DNA of 17,722 nucleotides from assembly GCA_002343395.1 (NCBI GenBank), contig DDSN01000140.1, positions 12,834-30,555 of the forward strand, written 5' to 3'. Position 1 is the stretch's first letter. Every line of letters starts with the position of its first letter. Positions 1 to 7,561 of this stretch are shown here, in pieces. Origin of the DNA: Hyphomonadaceae bacterium UBA2389. GTDB taxonomy: Bacteria > Pseudomonadota > Alphaproteobacteria > Caulobacterales > Aquidulcibacteraceae. The translations under genes and the position numbers were made by a program. The notes beneath the pieces were generated by a model, which saw only the letters and a list, made by a program, of their open reading frames with translations, was not told the origin of the DNA and made no database searches.

Positions 1-69
1 GCCGCCGCCGGAATCCGAACCGGCGATAATCAGGACGCGGCCTTTGGCCGTTGGATCGCTTTGTGCCAT
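1..69 (-). CDS. thiD: ThiD, hydroxymethylpyrimidine/phosphomethylpyrimidine kinase (5' end only)
   Basis: Only the first 23 codons are in the window; the gene runs off the left edge. Reading the minus strand from the ATG at 69 gives a short leader (MAQSDPTAKGR) and then VLIIAGSDSGGG. The AGSDSGGG segment is the highly recognisable N-terminal nucleotide/substrate-binding strand and loop of ThiD-type ribokinase-fold kinases. ThiD phosphorylates hydroxymethylpyrimidine and its monophosphate in cytoplasmic thiamine synthesis. Its start codon lies only 9 bp from the start of the divergent kptA, so each promoter must overlap the other gene or the shared leader. PdxK-type kinases share this fold, but the GSDSGGG loop favours ThiD. 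Identity is fairly secure despite the short sequence. Confidence 0.8.
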   Translation of the reverse strand, partial: MAQSDPTAKGRVLIIAGSDSGGG

Positions 70-78
70 GTCTTTCAC

Positions 79-618
79 ATGACCGACCTTGTGCGTATTT
101 CCAAGACGCTATCGCTTTGGCTGCGCCATCGCCCCGAAGTCGCGGAGCTCGAACTCGACGCGCAGGGGTGGGCGGACGTCGACGCAGTGCTCGCGGCGCT
201 GGCGACGCGGAACCTTCCAGGAGACATCGAAACCCTGCTCCACGTTGTCGACGACAACGACAAGCAACGCTTCGAGCTGACCCCCGATCTCGCGCGTATC
301 CGTGCACGCCAAGGCCACACCATCGCAGTCGATCTGGCGCTCACGCCCGCAACGCCGCCCGCGGAACTCTATCATGGGACCGTCGAGCGCTTTGCGGCAG
401 CCATCGAACGCGAGGGGCTTCGCAAGATGCGCCGCCACCACGTTCACCTCTCTCCTGATATTGAGACGGCGCGGCGCGTCGGCGCTCGGCGCGGCGCGCC
501 AATCATCTTCGTCGTCAGCGCCGCCGCCATGCACGCCGAAGGGGCGGTGTTCCATGTCACGGAAAACAGGGTCTGGTTGACGGACGCCGTGCCGCCACGC
601 TTCTTCCGCAGGCTCTAG
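79..618 (+). CDS. kptA: KptA/Tpt1 family RNA 2'-phosphotransferase
   Basis: A 179-residue protein of the Tpt1/KptA family. Members remove an internal RNA 2'-phosphate by transferring it to NAD+, giving ADP-ribose 1'',2''-cyclic phosphate. In eukaryotes this finishes tRNA splicing; the bacterial substrate is uncertain. With the ATG at 79, the family's Arg-His-Arg-Arg active-site tetrad falls at R16, H17 (LWLRHRPE), R64 (KQRFEL) and R119 (RRHHVHLS), the spacing I recall for bacterial Tpt1. The NAD-binding YHGT segment is at 98-101 and VGARRGAP at 134-141. An in-frame TTG at 61 would lengthen the protein by six residues but overlaps thiD, so I prefer 79. The gene diverges from thiD and overlaps the 3' end of folP by 4 bp. 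Confidence 0.93.
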   Translation: MTDLVRISKTLSLWLRHRPEVAELELDAQGWADVDAVLAALATRNLPGDIETLLHVVDDNDKQRFELTPDLARIRARQGHTIAVDLALTPATPPAELYHGTVERFAAAIEREGLRKMRRHHVHLSPDIETARRVGARRGAPIIFVVSAAAMHAEGAVFHVTENRVWLTDAVPPRFFRRL

Positions 619-1439
619 CCTGCGAGCGCGCGCCAGACCTTCAACGCTTGCACGGTTTCGCGCACGTCATGCACCCGCACCAGGTCGGCGCCGGCCTGCG
701 CCGCCAGCATGGCGGCGGCCACCGAGCCGCCAAGCCGATCGGCGCGCGCGTCCACTGCAGCGGGATCGATCCTGGCGATGAAGCTCTTTCGGGACGCGCC
801 AACCAGAACCGGCCTGCCCACCTCATCACGGATGCGCCGAATATTGCGCAGAAGCGCCAAGTTGTGTTCGAGCGTCTTGCCAAAACCGATGCCGGGATCA
901 ACCCAGATGCTGGTAATGCCCTTCGCCTCGGCCGCCGCGACGCGCGCCTTGAGAAACGCGATCACCTCGCGCACGACGTCATCGTAGCGGGGCGCGCCTT
1001 GCATGGTACGAGGGTCGCCCTGCATGTGCATCAAAATGACGGGCTTCTGCGCGACAGCGGCGACGCCGAGCGCGCCCGGCGCCTGCAAGGCGGCTACGTC
1101 GTTCCAGACGTCGGCGCCGACGGAGAAAGCGGCGTCCGCAACCCGCGGCTTCATCGTGTCGATTGAAATCGGCGCGTCCGTTATCGATTTCAGCGCGGCA
1201 ATGACAGGCACGACGCGAGCGATTTCCTGCTCCTCCCCCACGGGCGCGGCGCCCGGTCGCGTGCTCTCGCCGCCAACGTCGATAATGTCGGCGCCAGCCT
1301 CAAGCATGGCCAACGCGCGCGGCGCGGCGACGCCATCCGCCTCGCCCCCATCGGAGAATGAGTCCGGGGTGACGTTGAGTATGCCCATGACGTAAGGACC
1401 GCCCGTTAGCTTTGGCGGCGGGAATTGAAAATCAGCCAT
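615..1439 (-). CDS. folP: Dihydropteroate synthase
   Basis: A 274-residue cytoplasmic TIM-barrel enzyme that condenses p-aminobenzoate with hydroxymethyl-dihydropterin pyrophosphate in folate synthesis; it is the sulfonamide target. Family motifs appear in order: MGILNVTPDSFSDGG (residues 18-32, pyrophosphate/Mg loop), IIDVGGESTRPGA (sulfonamide-binding loop), SIDT, WNDV, ILMHMQGDPRTMQ, WVDPGIGFGKT, VGASRKSFI and LVRVHDV near the C-terminus. Length is typical and nothing is missing. The ATG at 1439 leaves a natural short leader. It converges on kptA with the two stop codons sharing CTAG (615-618), and diverges from the Nudix gene across a 100-bp gap that presumably holds both promoters. No neighbouring folate genes are visible. 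Confidence 0.97.
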   Translation of the reverse strand: MADFQFPPPKLTGGPYVMGILNVTPDSFSDGGEADGVAAPRALAMLEAGADIIDVGGESTRPGAAPVGEEQEIARVVPVIAALKSITDAPISIDTMKPRVADAAFSVGADVWNDVAALQAPGALGVAAVAQKPVILMHMQGDPRTMQGAPRYDDVVREVIAFLKARVAAAEAKGITSIWVDPGIGFGKTLEHNLALLRNIRRIRDEVGRPVLVGASRKSFIARIDPAAVDARADRLGGSVAAAMLAAQAGADLVRVHDVRETVQALKVWRALAG

Positions 1440-1539
1440 TGTGTGCGCCGCATGACAAAGGCGCTAAAGCAGTGCAACCAATTCTTACAGAAAAAGCGCA
1501 ACCCAGAAGCCCCATGCCTCCAAGACTAACGGCCGTGCA

Positions 1540-2010
1540 ATGAACTGGCGCATTCGAAACGAAGCTCTGATCACGCCCTTCTTCCGCGCATGGTGGCGGT
1601 TGCGCCGCCCCATGACGCTTGGCGTGCGCGGCGTCGTCACGGATGGGCGCGGCGACGTGCTGCTGGTGAAGCACAGCTACTCATCCGGCTGGCACTTGCC
1701 GGGCGGCGGCGTGGAGCGCGGCGAGACGGCGCTGCAGTCCTTGACGCGCGAGCTTGAGGAGGAAGCGGGCGTCACGCCGATGCAAACGCCCATCTTGTTC
1801 GGCGTCTATTCCAACCACGCCAATTTTCCCAACGATCATGTGCTTGTTTTCCGCGTCGAGGCGTGGTGCTCGTGCGCACCGCGCCAAGACGGCGAGATCG
1901 CGGCGCGGGACTTCTTTCCCTTGGATCGGCTGCCTCCTGACATCACAGGGGGGACGAACCGGCGTCTCGCCGAAATTTTCGACGCGCAAGCGCCAAGCAC
2001 GATGTGGTGA
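1540..2010 (+). CDS. Nudix hydrolase
   Basis: A 156-residue protein with a perfect 23-residue Nudix box (GX5EX7REUXEEXGU) at residues 56-78: it starts in GGGVERGE and ends in RELEEEAGV, which supplies the Mg2+-binding glutamates. The LPGGG just before it and the preceding beta-strands (GVRGVVTDGRGDVLLVKH) fit the fold. Nudix enzymes hydrolyse nucleoside diphosphates linked to another moiety; the sequence does not reveal this one's substrate. The ATG at 1540 gives a basic, Trp-rich N-terminal helix (FRAWWRLRR) that may contact membrane or be a structural extension. It is followed 41 bp later by gloA on the same strand, so the two may be cotranscribed. Family certain, specificity unknown. Confidence 0.92.
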   Translation: MNWRIRNEALITPFFRAWWRLRRPMTLGVRGVVTDGRGDVLLVKHSYSSGWHLPGGGVERGETALQSLTRELEEEAGVTPMQTPILFGVYSNHANFPNDHVLVFRVEAWCSCAPRQDGEIAARDFFPLDRLPPDITGGTNRRLAEIFDAQAPSTMW

Positions 2011-2039
2011 AACGCGCTCGCCCGGCTTAGACTGTCCGC

Positions 2040-2046
2040 AGAGGAG
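2040..2046 (+). promoter_or_regulatory. Shine-Dalgarno site of gloA
   Basis: The sequence AGAGGAG lies 5 bp upstream of the ATG at 2052. It is among the strongest ribosome-binding sites in this window, where many genes have weak or no recognisable sites. It settles the glyoxalase start codon and suggests efficient translation independent of the upstream Nudix gene. Confidence 0.75.
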
Positions 2047-2051
2047 CTTTC

Positions 2052-2492
2052 ATGCGTTACCTGCACACAATGATCCGCGTGGGCGACCTGGACGCCGCAC
2101 TCGACTTCTTCTGCGCCAAACTTGGGCTCGTTGAGATGTATCGAACGGAGAATACGGCCGGTCGCTTCACCTTGGTCTTCCTTGCGGCGCCGGATGACGT
2201 GGCGTTGGCGCGCGAGCGCAAGGCGCCGTTAGTGGAGCTGACCTACAATTGGGATGAGCACGATTACGCTGGCGGCCGTAACTTCGGCCACCTCGCCTAC
2301 CGCGTGAAAGATATCTACGCGGTCTGCCAGCGGCTCATGGACGGCGGCGTTATCATCAACAGGCCCCCGCGCGACGGGCACATGGCGTTCGTGCGCTCGC
2401 CGGACGGAATTTCGATCGAATTGCTGCAAGAAGGCGAGCGGCTGGCGCCGCAAGAACCGTGGGCGTCGATGCCCAACACTGGAAGCTGGTGA
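2052..2492 (+). CDS. gloA: Lactoylglutathione lyase (glyoxalase I), VOC superfamily
   Basis: A 146-residue cytoplasmic enzyme that isomerises the methylglyoxal-glutathione hemithioacetal to S-lactoylglutathione. The opening MRYLHTMIRVGDLDAALDFF is characteristic of bacterial GlxI. The four metal ligands are visible: H5 (LHTMIRV), E62 (LVELTYNW), H80 (FGHLAY) and E123 (ISIELLQ). TYNW and the following glycine-rich turn are also family-typical. The short bacterial-type form suggests a Ni/Co-type rather than Zn-type enzyme, by family analogy. The start is fixed by the AGAGGAG ribosome-binding site 5 bp upstream. The gene ends immediately before a strong hairpin terminator. It could share a transcript with the Nudix gene 41 bp upstream. 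Confidence 0.95.
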   Translation: MRYLHTMIRVGDLDAALDFFCAKLGLVEMYRTENTAGRFTLVFLAAPDDVALARERKAPLVELTYNWDEHDYAGGRNFGHLAYRVKDIYAVCQRLMDGGVIINRPPRDGHMAFVRSPDGISIELLQEGERLAPQEPWASMPNTGSW

Positions 2493-2495
2493 CAA

Positions 2496-2525
2496 AAGAG
2501 GCCGCACCATCCGGCGCGGCCTCTT
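2496..2525. terminator. Bidirectional intrinsic terminator between gloA and the secreted repeat protein
   Basis: A perfect 10-bp stem (AAGAGGCCGC at 2496-2505 pairing with GCGGCCTCTT at 2516-2525) closes a 10-nt loop. It begins 4 bp after the gloA stop and ends 22 bp before the stop of the convergent minus-strand gene. Short A-runs on the left arm and T-runs on the right make it usable in both directions, although the U-tract is short. Confidence 0.8.
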
Positions 2526-2547
2526 CATCCTAGTGTGTCGACCTATG

Positions 2548-3465
2548 CTATTGAGCGTAGAGTTCCGACACGTTCAACGTGGACGGCTCAAGGCTGCCCT
2601 GCGCGAACGTGCCGACCCAGATGTCGTACTGACCGGAAACCGGGCTGGCGAACGTGATCGCCGGGTTGAGCCCGTTGTTGCCGCCGTCATCGTCGCAAAC
2701 CCAGTTGCCTTCGGCGTCGTTGATCACAAGCGTCGTGTCCGCTTCCGCTTGCACCGAGAACACCAACGGCAGGGAACCCGAGCCCGCCGTCCAATTCACG
2801 CGGTAGTCCGGCGCTTGCGCAATCCAACCAACGCAGCTGTCGCCAAGCGTGGAAGCGTCAATGGCGCCGCCGGCCTCAATGGCTTGCGTGTGAGGGTCTG
2901 GCGTGAAGCCCGAGCGGAGATCGATGGCGCCGTATGCGGGTTCAAGCGTGAAGTCCGGACCTTGCCCGGACGTGCCTTGCATCTCCGGACCACCGACCTC
3001 GGAAATATGCAACGTCGCCGGCGTCGTCTCGCCCTGCACGCCGAAGCGGCCCACCCAAATCTGGTAACGGCCGCTGGCCGGTTGTTGCCAACTCACCAGC
3101 GGGTTGAGGTTGCCGCCGCTGTCGTCATCGCAGCTCCATGAGCCGTTCGGCGCGCGCACGGCGATGGTCGTATCCGCGTCCGAGACCGCCGCGATATAGA
3201 GGGGCAGATCGCCCGCGCGGTAGCGGAGCGAGAAACTCGGACGCGTTGCGATGAAACCGCCGCAGCTCGAGTCTGCTTGCGCGGCGTCATAGGCGCCGCC
3301 CGCATTGACAGAAACCGTGTGTGGGTCGGGCTCAAAGCCGGACGTGAGCCGCACTTGGCCGAAAGATCCGGTCGCGCCCGTATTGAGACGCTGGGCGTGC
3401 GCCGGAGCGGCGGTCGCCAACGCGATCACGGCGACAGCCGCCGCAGTCAGTCCAAATGATTTCAT
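2548..3465 (-). CDS. Secreted protein made of two tandem copies of a Cys/Asp-rich beta domain
   Basis: A 305-residue exported protein of unassigned function. The ATG at 3465 gives a textbook signal peptide (MKSFGL, an Ala/Val-rich core, cleavage after AHA at residue 24); a longer frame from 3501 adds 12 residues ahead of it and is unlikely. The mature protein has two homologous repeats, about 36-156 and 179-301. Each carries SGF.PDPHT, AGGA.DA, a Cys in SCGGF or SCVGW, L.(Y/F)...S/Q..DTT, a W.CDDD acidic loop followed by G.N..LNP, and SG.Y.IWVG.F. One Cys pair per repeat (C68/C112, C211/C257) suggests a disulfide, and the CDDD loop suggests Ca2+ binding. The pattern resembles the beta-sandwich of bacterial pre-peptidase C-terminal domains, but no peptidase domain is present. 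It lies 81 bp downstream of mutL on the same strand. Confidence 0.85.
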   Translation of the reverse strand: MKSFGLTAAAVAVIALATAAPAHAQRLNTGATGSFGQVRLTSGFEPDPHTVSVNAGGAYDAAQADSSCGGFIATRPSFSLRYRAGDLPLYIAAVSDADTTIAVRAPNGSWSCDDDSGGNLNPLVSWQQPASGRYQIWVGRFGVQGETTPATLHISEVGGPEMQGTSGQGPDFTLEPAYGAIDLRSGFTPDPHTQAIEAGGAIDASTLGDSCVGWIAQAPDYRVNWTAGSGSLPLVFSVQAEADTTLVINDAEGNWVCDDDGGNNGLNPAITFASPVSGQYDIWVGTFAQGSLEPSTLNVSELYAQ

Positions 3466-3546
3466 GAGACAGTCCCCGTAAGAATCCCTTGCGAGCGCCA
3501 TTGTCGCGCCCCGCCCAAGGCGAAAGCAAGCCGCAAGAACGCCTTT

Positions 3547-5379
3547 TTAACGCCGCCCGAACAGCTTTTCGATGTCGGCCAGCTTCAACTCCACGTAGGT
3601 GGGGCGCCCGTGGTTGCACTGGCCAGAATAAGGCGTCGCCTCCATTTGGCGCAGCAGCGCGTTCATTTCCTCAGCCGTCAAGCGCCGCCCCGCGCGCACG
3701 GAGCCGCGGCACGCCATGGCCGCGCACACCTCCTCAAGGCGCTCCTTCAGCGCATGGGCCTCGCCAAGCTCGGCGATGTCGTCGGCCAGATCTTTCAACA
3801 GGCCAGCGGCGTCGACGTGGCCGAGCATTGCGGGCGTTTCGCGCACGAGGACCGCGCCTTGCCCAAACGGTTCAATGACAAGACCGAGTTGCGCCAACTC
3901 TTCGGCGCGCGCCATCAGGGCATCGGCTTCGTCGGGATCGAGTTCGGCGACTTCGGGAATGAGCAGCGCTTGCCGCCGCACGCCGCCGCTCGCCAACATC
4001 TGCTTCATGCGTTCGTACACAAGCCGCTCGTGCGCGGCATGCTGATCGACGATGACGATGCCGTCTTCGGTCTGGGCGACGATGTAGGTTTCATGAACCT
4101 GAGCGCGCGCGGCGCCGAGTGGAAAGTACTGCGCGTCTTCTGGCGGAACGGGCGCGCGGTTCAAGGCGGGGCCCACGTCATCTCCGTCAACCGGGTGCGA
4201 GCCACGCGCCAACTCCACGCGCGCGCTTGGCATGACGAAATCGGGAGCAACGCGCTCTTCCGCAGCGCTCCAGGCGCGCAGCGCCGGTTGCGGCGTTTCG
4301 AATGTCCTGAATCCGGCCAACGCCGACGATGCTGTCGTCGTCGCGGAGCGGTGACCCGCGCCCGCGAGCGCATGACTGAGGGCGCCGACAATCAGCCCGC
4401 GCACCAAAGTCGCGTCACGAAAACGCACTTCTGTCTTGGCTGGATGAACGTTCACGTCCACATCGCTTGTGGGAACATCAAGAAACAACGCCGCGACGGG
4501 ATGGCGATCCCGCGCAAGAAGATCCTGGTAAGCGGCGCGAACCGCGCCGACGATGAGTTTGTCCTTCACCGGTCGGCCATTGACGAAGAGATGCTGGTGA
4601 TCGCGGGTGCCGCGATGAAACGTCGGCAAGCCAGCGAAGCCTGAAAGCCGCACGCGCTCGCGGGTCTGATCGAGCGCGATGCAATTGGGCGCGAAGTCCG
4701 CCCCGAGGATCGCGGCCAAGCGCGCACGTCTACCGGTGTTGTTGGGGTCTTCCTCCGCTTCAAGCCGCAGTGACACGCGGCCATCCTGCTCAAGTGAAAA
4801 CGCGACATCGGCGCGCGCCATCGCCAACCGCTTCACCACGTCGGCGACGGCCATCGTCTCGGCGCGCTCTGACTTCATGAACTTCAAACGCGCGGGCGTC
4901 GCGAAAAAAAGATCGCGCACCTCGACAATCGCGCCAAACGGATGCAGCGACGCCCAGGCGGCGGGGCGGACGGGATCAACGCGTCCGCCCTCCACGGAGA
5001 CGGACCACGCCTCGGCCTGCCCGCGCGCCCGCGACAAAATGCTCAGTCGCGCGACGGCGCCGATGGACGGCAGCGCCTCGCCGCGAAACCCCATCGTGTT
5101 GATGTCGAGCAGGTCGACATCGCCTTCAGCGCTGGCGCTCAGTTTCGACGTGGCATGACGCTCGACAGCCAAGGGCAACTCGTCCGGGGCAATACCGGCG
5201 CCGTCATCCGCAACCGAAATGAGTCCAAGCCCGCCCCGCTCGATCCGCACCGCGATCCGCCCCGCCCCCGCATCCAGGGCGTTTTCGACGAGCTCCTTAA
5301 CCGCGGCGGCGGGCCGCTCAATCACTTCGCCGGCGGCGATGCGATTAATGGCTTGCGGTGGGAGGCGTCGAATGGGCAT
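3547..5379 (-). CDS. mutL: DNA mismatch repair protein MutL (endonuclease type)
   Basis: A 610-residue GHKL ATPase that couples MutS mismatch recognition to strand incision. The N-terminal ATPase motifs are intact: AAGEVIERP with ENALDAGA (catalytic E32, Mg-binding N33), DDGAGI, RHATSK, GFRGEALPSIG, TPARLKF and NGRPVKD. The C-terminal domain holds the metal-dependent endonuclease motif DQHA-X2-E-X4-E at 445-456, supported by AMACRGSVRAG and by CNHGRPT near 588-594. This is the nicking MutL expected where MutH is absent. The frame is open to 5721, but the conserved family N-terminus starts with MPIRRLP at 5379. It diverges from the LOG-family gene with 29 bp between start codons. Confidence 0.97.
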   Translation of the reverse strand: MPIRRLPPQAINRIAAGEVIERPAAAVKELVENALDAGAGRIAVRIERGGLGLISVADDGAGIAPDELPLAVERHATSKLSASAEGDVDLLDINTMGFRGEALPSIGAVARLSILSRARGQAEAWSVSVEGGRVDPVRPAAWASLHPFGAIVEVRDLFFATPARLKFMKSERAETMAVADVVKRLAMARADVAFSLEQDGRVSLRLEAEEDPNNTGRRARLAAILGADFAPNCIALDQTRERVRLSGFAGLPTFHRGTRDHQHLFVNGRPVKDKLIVGAVRAAYQDLLARDRHPVAALFLDVPTSDVDVNVHPAKTEVRFRDATLVRGLIVGALSHALAGAGHRSATTTASSALAGFRTFETPQPALRAWSAAEERVAPDFVMPSARVELARGSHPVDGDDVGPALNRAPVPPEDAQYFPLGAARAQVHETYIVAQTEDGIVIVDQHAAHERLVYERMKQMLASGGVRRQALLIPEVAELDPDEADALMARAEELAQLGLVIEPFGQGAVLVRETPAMLGHVDAAGLLKDLADDIAELGEAHALKERLEEVCAAMACRGSVRAGRRLTAEEMNALLRQMEATPYSGQCNHGRPTYVELKLADIEKLFGRR

Positions 5380-5408
5380 GAGATTCGGGAAAAGAGTAGC
5401 ATAAACCG

Positions 5409-6194
5409 ATGACCGACGACGCCAACGGCGCGCAGCGCGCCTCCCCCTCCTACCGACTCGCCGCCCTCGATACCGACTTTCTGCTTTCACGAGAGATGCG
5501 CGGCGTGCGCTTCCTGCTCGAGTACGAAAAGACCGATCGTGCGCTGCAGGCGCGCAGCATTCGATCGACCATTGTCGTGTTCGGCTCGGCGCGCATCCGC
5601 GAGAACGGGCCAGGCCGGCAGAGCTACTGGTACGGCGAAGCGCGCAAATTTGGACGCATCGCCTCGGAACGCGGCGGCGCCGTCGCGCCCGAGGGACAAC
5701 CGCTTTACAATGTGATCGCATCTGGCGGCGGGCCTGGCGCCATGGAAGCCGCCAACCGAGGCGCGCGCGAGGCGGGAGCCCCGACGATCGGATTCAACAT
5801 CCGTCTGCCCGAGGAGCAGGAACCCAATCCGTACACGACGCCGGATCTGACCTTTCAGTTCCATTATTTCGCGATGCGAAAGATGCATCTGGCGATGCGG
5901 GCCAACGCGTTGGTTGTGTTTCCCGGCGGCTTCGGCACGCTCGACGAATTGTTTGAAATCCTGACGCTGCGCCAAACCGGAAAGGCGCGCCTCATACCGA
6001 TCGTGTTGTTCGACGAGGCTTATTGGCGGTCGATCGTGAACTTCCAGACGCTTGTCGAGCAAGGCATGGTCGATGCGCGTGATCTCGACCTATTCCGGTT
6101 CGCCGAGAGCGCCGAGGATGTTTGGAGCGCGCTTGTCGCGCAAGGCATCGGACTACCCAATCTCGAGGACGAGGATCTCGCGCGCGATATGTGA
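5409..6194 (+). CDS. LOG-family (TIGR00730-type) Rossmann-fold protein
   Basis: A 261-residue protein of the LOG family, once annotated as lysine decarboxylase-like. Characterised members hydrolyse nucleoside 5'-monophosphates to base and ribose 5-phosphate, including cytokinin precursors. Motifs seen: GSARI (59-63), SGGGPGAMEAANRGA (105-119) for phosphate binding, FAMRKMHLAMRA with the R157-K158 pair, and the signature PGGFGTLDELFEILT (172-186). It has about 50 extra N-terminal residues compared with short LOG proteins, as in the longer bacterial subclass. The start at 5409 is 29 bp from the divergent mutL start. It converges on the non-catalytic M16 gene with only 5 bp between stop codons and no obvious terminator. 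Substrate in this organism is unknown. Confidence 0.9.
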   Translation: MTDDANGAQRASPSYRLAALDTDFLLSREMRGVRFLLEYEKTDRALQARSIRSTIVVFGSARIRENGPGRQSYWYGEARKFGRIASERGGAVAPEGQPLYNVIASGGGPGAMEAANRGAREAGAPTIGFNIRLPEEQEPNPYTTPDLTFQFHYFAMRKMHLAMRANALVVFPGGFGTLDELFEILTLRQTGKARLIPIVLFDEAYWRSIVNFQTLVEQGMVDARDLDLFRFAESAEDVWSALVAQGIGLPNLEDEDLARDM

Positions 6195-6199
6195 GCGGC

Positions 6200-7561
6200 T
6201 CAGCGCCGATCGGCTGGCGCCAATCCTTCCGGCTCGCCCACGACCACGAAGGTGAAGGCGTCAGGATTGAACAGGCGCCGTATCACGCGATTGACGTCGG
6301 CCAAGGTCACCGCGCGAATGAGGTCATTACGCTGGTTGACATAGTCGATCTCGCGCCCGGCCGCCTGGTAGCCATGCACGACGGATGCGATCTTCGCGTT
6401 GGAATCGAGGTCGAGCGCGAATGATCCGGTCAGATAGGTGATCGCATCGTCGACCTCTTGCTGCGTCGCGCCCTGCTCGTAAAGGCGCGCGAGCTCCGCC
6501 CGCGTCACGTCGAGCGCCTCGCGCACATCGCCGTTTTCAGTTTGCGCCGAGCCCCGGATGAGCGCCGCGTGCTCACGCACAGACGGGCTGGTTCCAATAC
6601 CGTAAACCAGACCCCGCTCCTCGCGCACTTCCGCCATCAGGCGCGATGAAAAACCGCCGCCGCCCAAAATGTAGTTCGCGACGGCGAGCGGGATCCAGTC
6701 CGGGTCCTCGTCCTGAATGCCGGGCGCGACGAACACGATGAGGCTCTGTGGCTGCGGCAAGCTCCGCACGATAAGCGGCGTCGCCGTGTTCAGCGAAACG
6801 TCCGGTGGCTCCGACGGCGCAGCGCCCGGCGCCAGCCCCGCGAACACGTGATCGATTGCACGCCCCGCGTCATCCGCGCTGATGTCGCCCACAAGGGTGA
6901 TCCGCATCGTCGCGCGCGAAAGCAGCGCGCGGCGGCGCTCCAGCAGCGCATCGCGGCTCATCGCATCGACGCTGTCGCGCGAAACGCGACGCGCATAAGG
7001 ATGGTTCGGATACAAAGCCTGGTCGACCGCGAGATTGGCGAGGTAACTCGGGTTGGCGTCGCGCGTGCGGATGCTCACCAAAAGCTGACGCTTGGCGCGC
7101 GCTAGCGGCTCCGCATCGAAGCGCGGCTCATGCAAAGCAAGCCGCGCCATCTCGAACGCCGCGTCGCGGTTCTCGCTCAGCGTCGTCAAACTCATGCCGA
7201 CGCCATCCCATCCAGCGTTGAACGCCAGCGACATGTTGAGGTCTTGCATGCGCTCCTTGAACGCGGTGTCATCGTATGAACCCGCGCCCTCCGTGAGCAG
7301 ATCGGCCATGACGCCGGTGACGCCAGTAAGCGATGCCGGCTCAACCGCCGCGCCCCCACGCCAATACGCGCGGAGCACGACAATAGGCACGGTCGTGTCC
7401 GAGACCAGCCAAGCTTCAATGCCGCCGGGCGAGACGATGCGCTGCACGGCAACGCCCGCGCGTTGCGACGGCGCATGGGGTTGAGTTTGCGCCAGCGCAG
7501 GCGCGATCGGCGCGAGCGCGACGCCGAGCACCGCGCTTACAAGCATCAGCAATCGCTTCAC
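6200..7561 (-). CDS. M16-family non-catalytic peptidase subunit, exported
   Basis: A 453-residue partner of the preceding catalytic M16 peptidase. A signal peptide (MKRLLMLVSAVLGVALAPIAPALA) sends it to the periplasm. At the place of the HxxEH zinc motif it has TGVTGVMADLLTEG, so G83, A86 and D87 replace the three metal-site residues and it cannot be catalytic. It keeps the Gly-rich loop and the R/Y substrate-binding pair (GGGGFSSRLMAEVREERGLVYG, about R307 and Y320), as in the alpha-type half of M16B heterodimers. The start codon is GTG at 7561, overlapping the upstream stop in GTGA, so the subunits are translationally coupled and presumably made one to one. It ends the lspA-to-M16 operon. 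Confidence 0.93.
   Translation of the reverse strand: MKRLLMLVSAVLGVALAPIAPALAQTQPHAPSQRAGVAVQRIVSPGGIEAWLVSDTTVPIVVLRAYWRGGAAVEPASLTGVTGVMADLLTEGAGSYDDTAFKERMQDLNMSLAFNAGWDGVGMSLTTLSENRDAAFEMARLALHEPRFDAEPLARAKRQLLVSIRTRDANPSYLANLAVDQALYPNHPYARRVSRDSVDAMSRDALLERRRALLSRATMRITLVGDISADDAGRAIDHVFAGLAPGAAPSEPPDVSLNTATPLIVRSLPQPQSLIVFVAPGIQDEDPDWIPLAVANYILGGGGFSSRLMAEVREERGLVYGIGTSPSVREHAALIRGSAQTENGDVREALDVTRAELARLYEQGATQQEVDDAITYLTGSFALDLDSNAKIASVVHGYQAAGREIDYVNQRNDLIRAVTLADVNRVIRRLFNPDAFTFVVVGEPEGLAPADRR

Noticed and set aside
3610..4644. 344-residue open frame on the plus strand
   Set aside because: It lies wholly antisense to mutL, whose motifs are intact along its length; the peptide has the composition of a reverse-frame shadow in GC-rich DNA.
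5380..5721. Upstream extension of mutL by 114 residues
   Set aside because: The conserved MutL N-terminus starts at MPIRRLP; the extension is Arg-rich, overlaps the divergent LOG gene and resembles no MutL.
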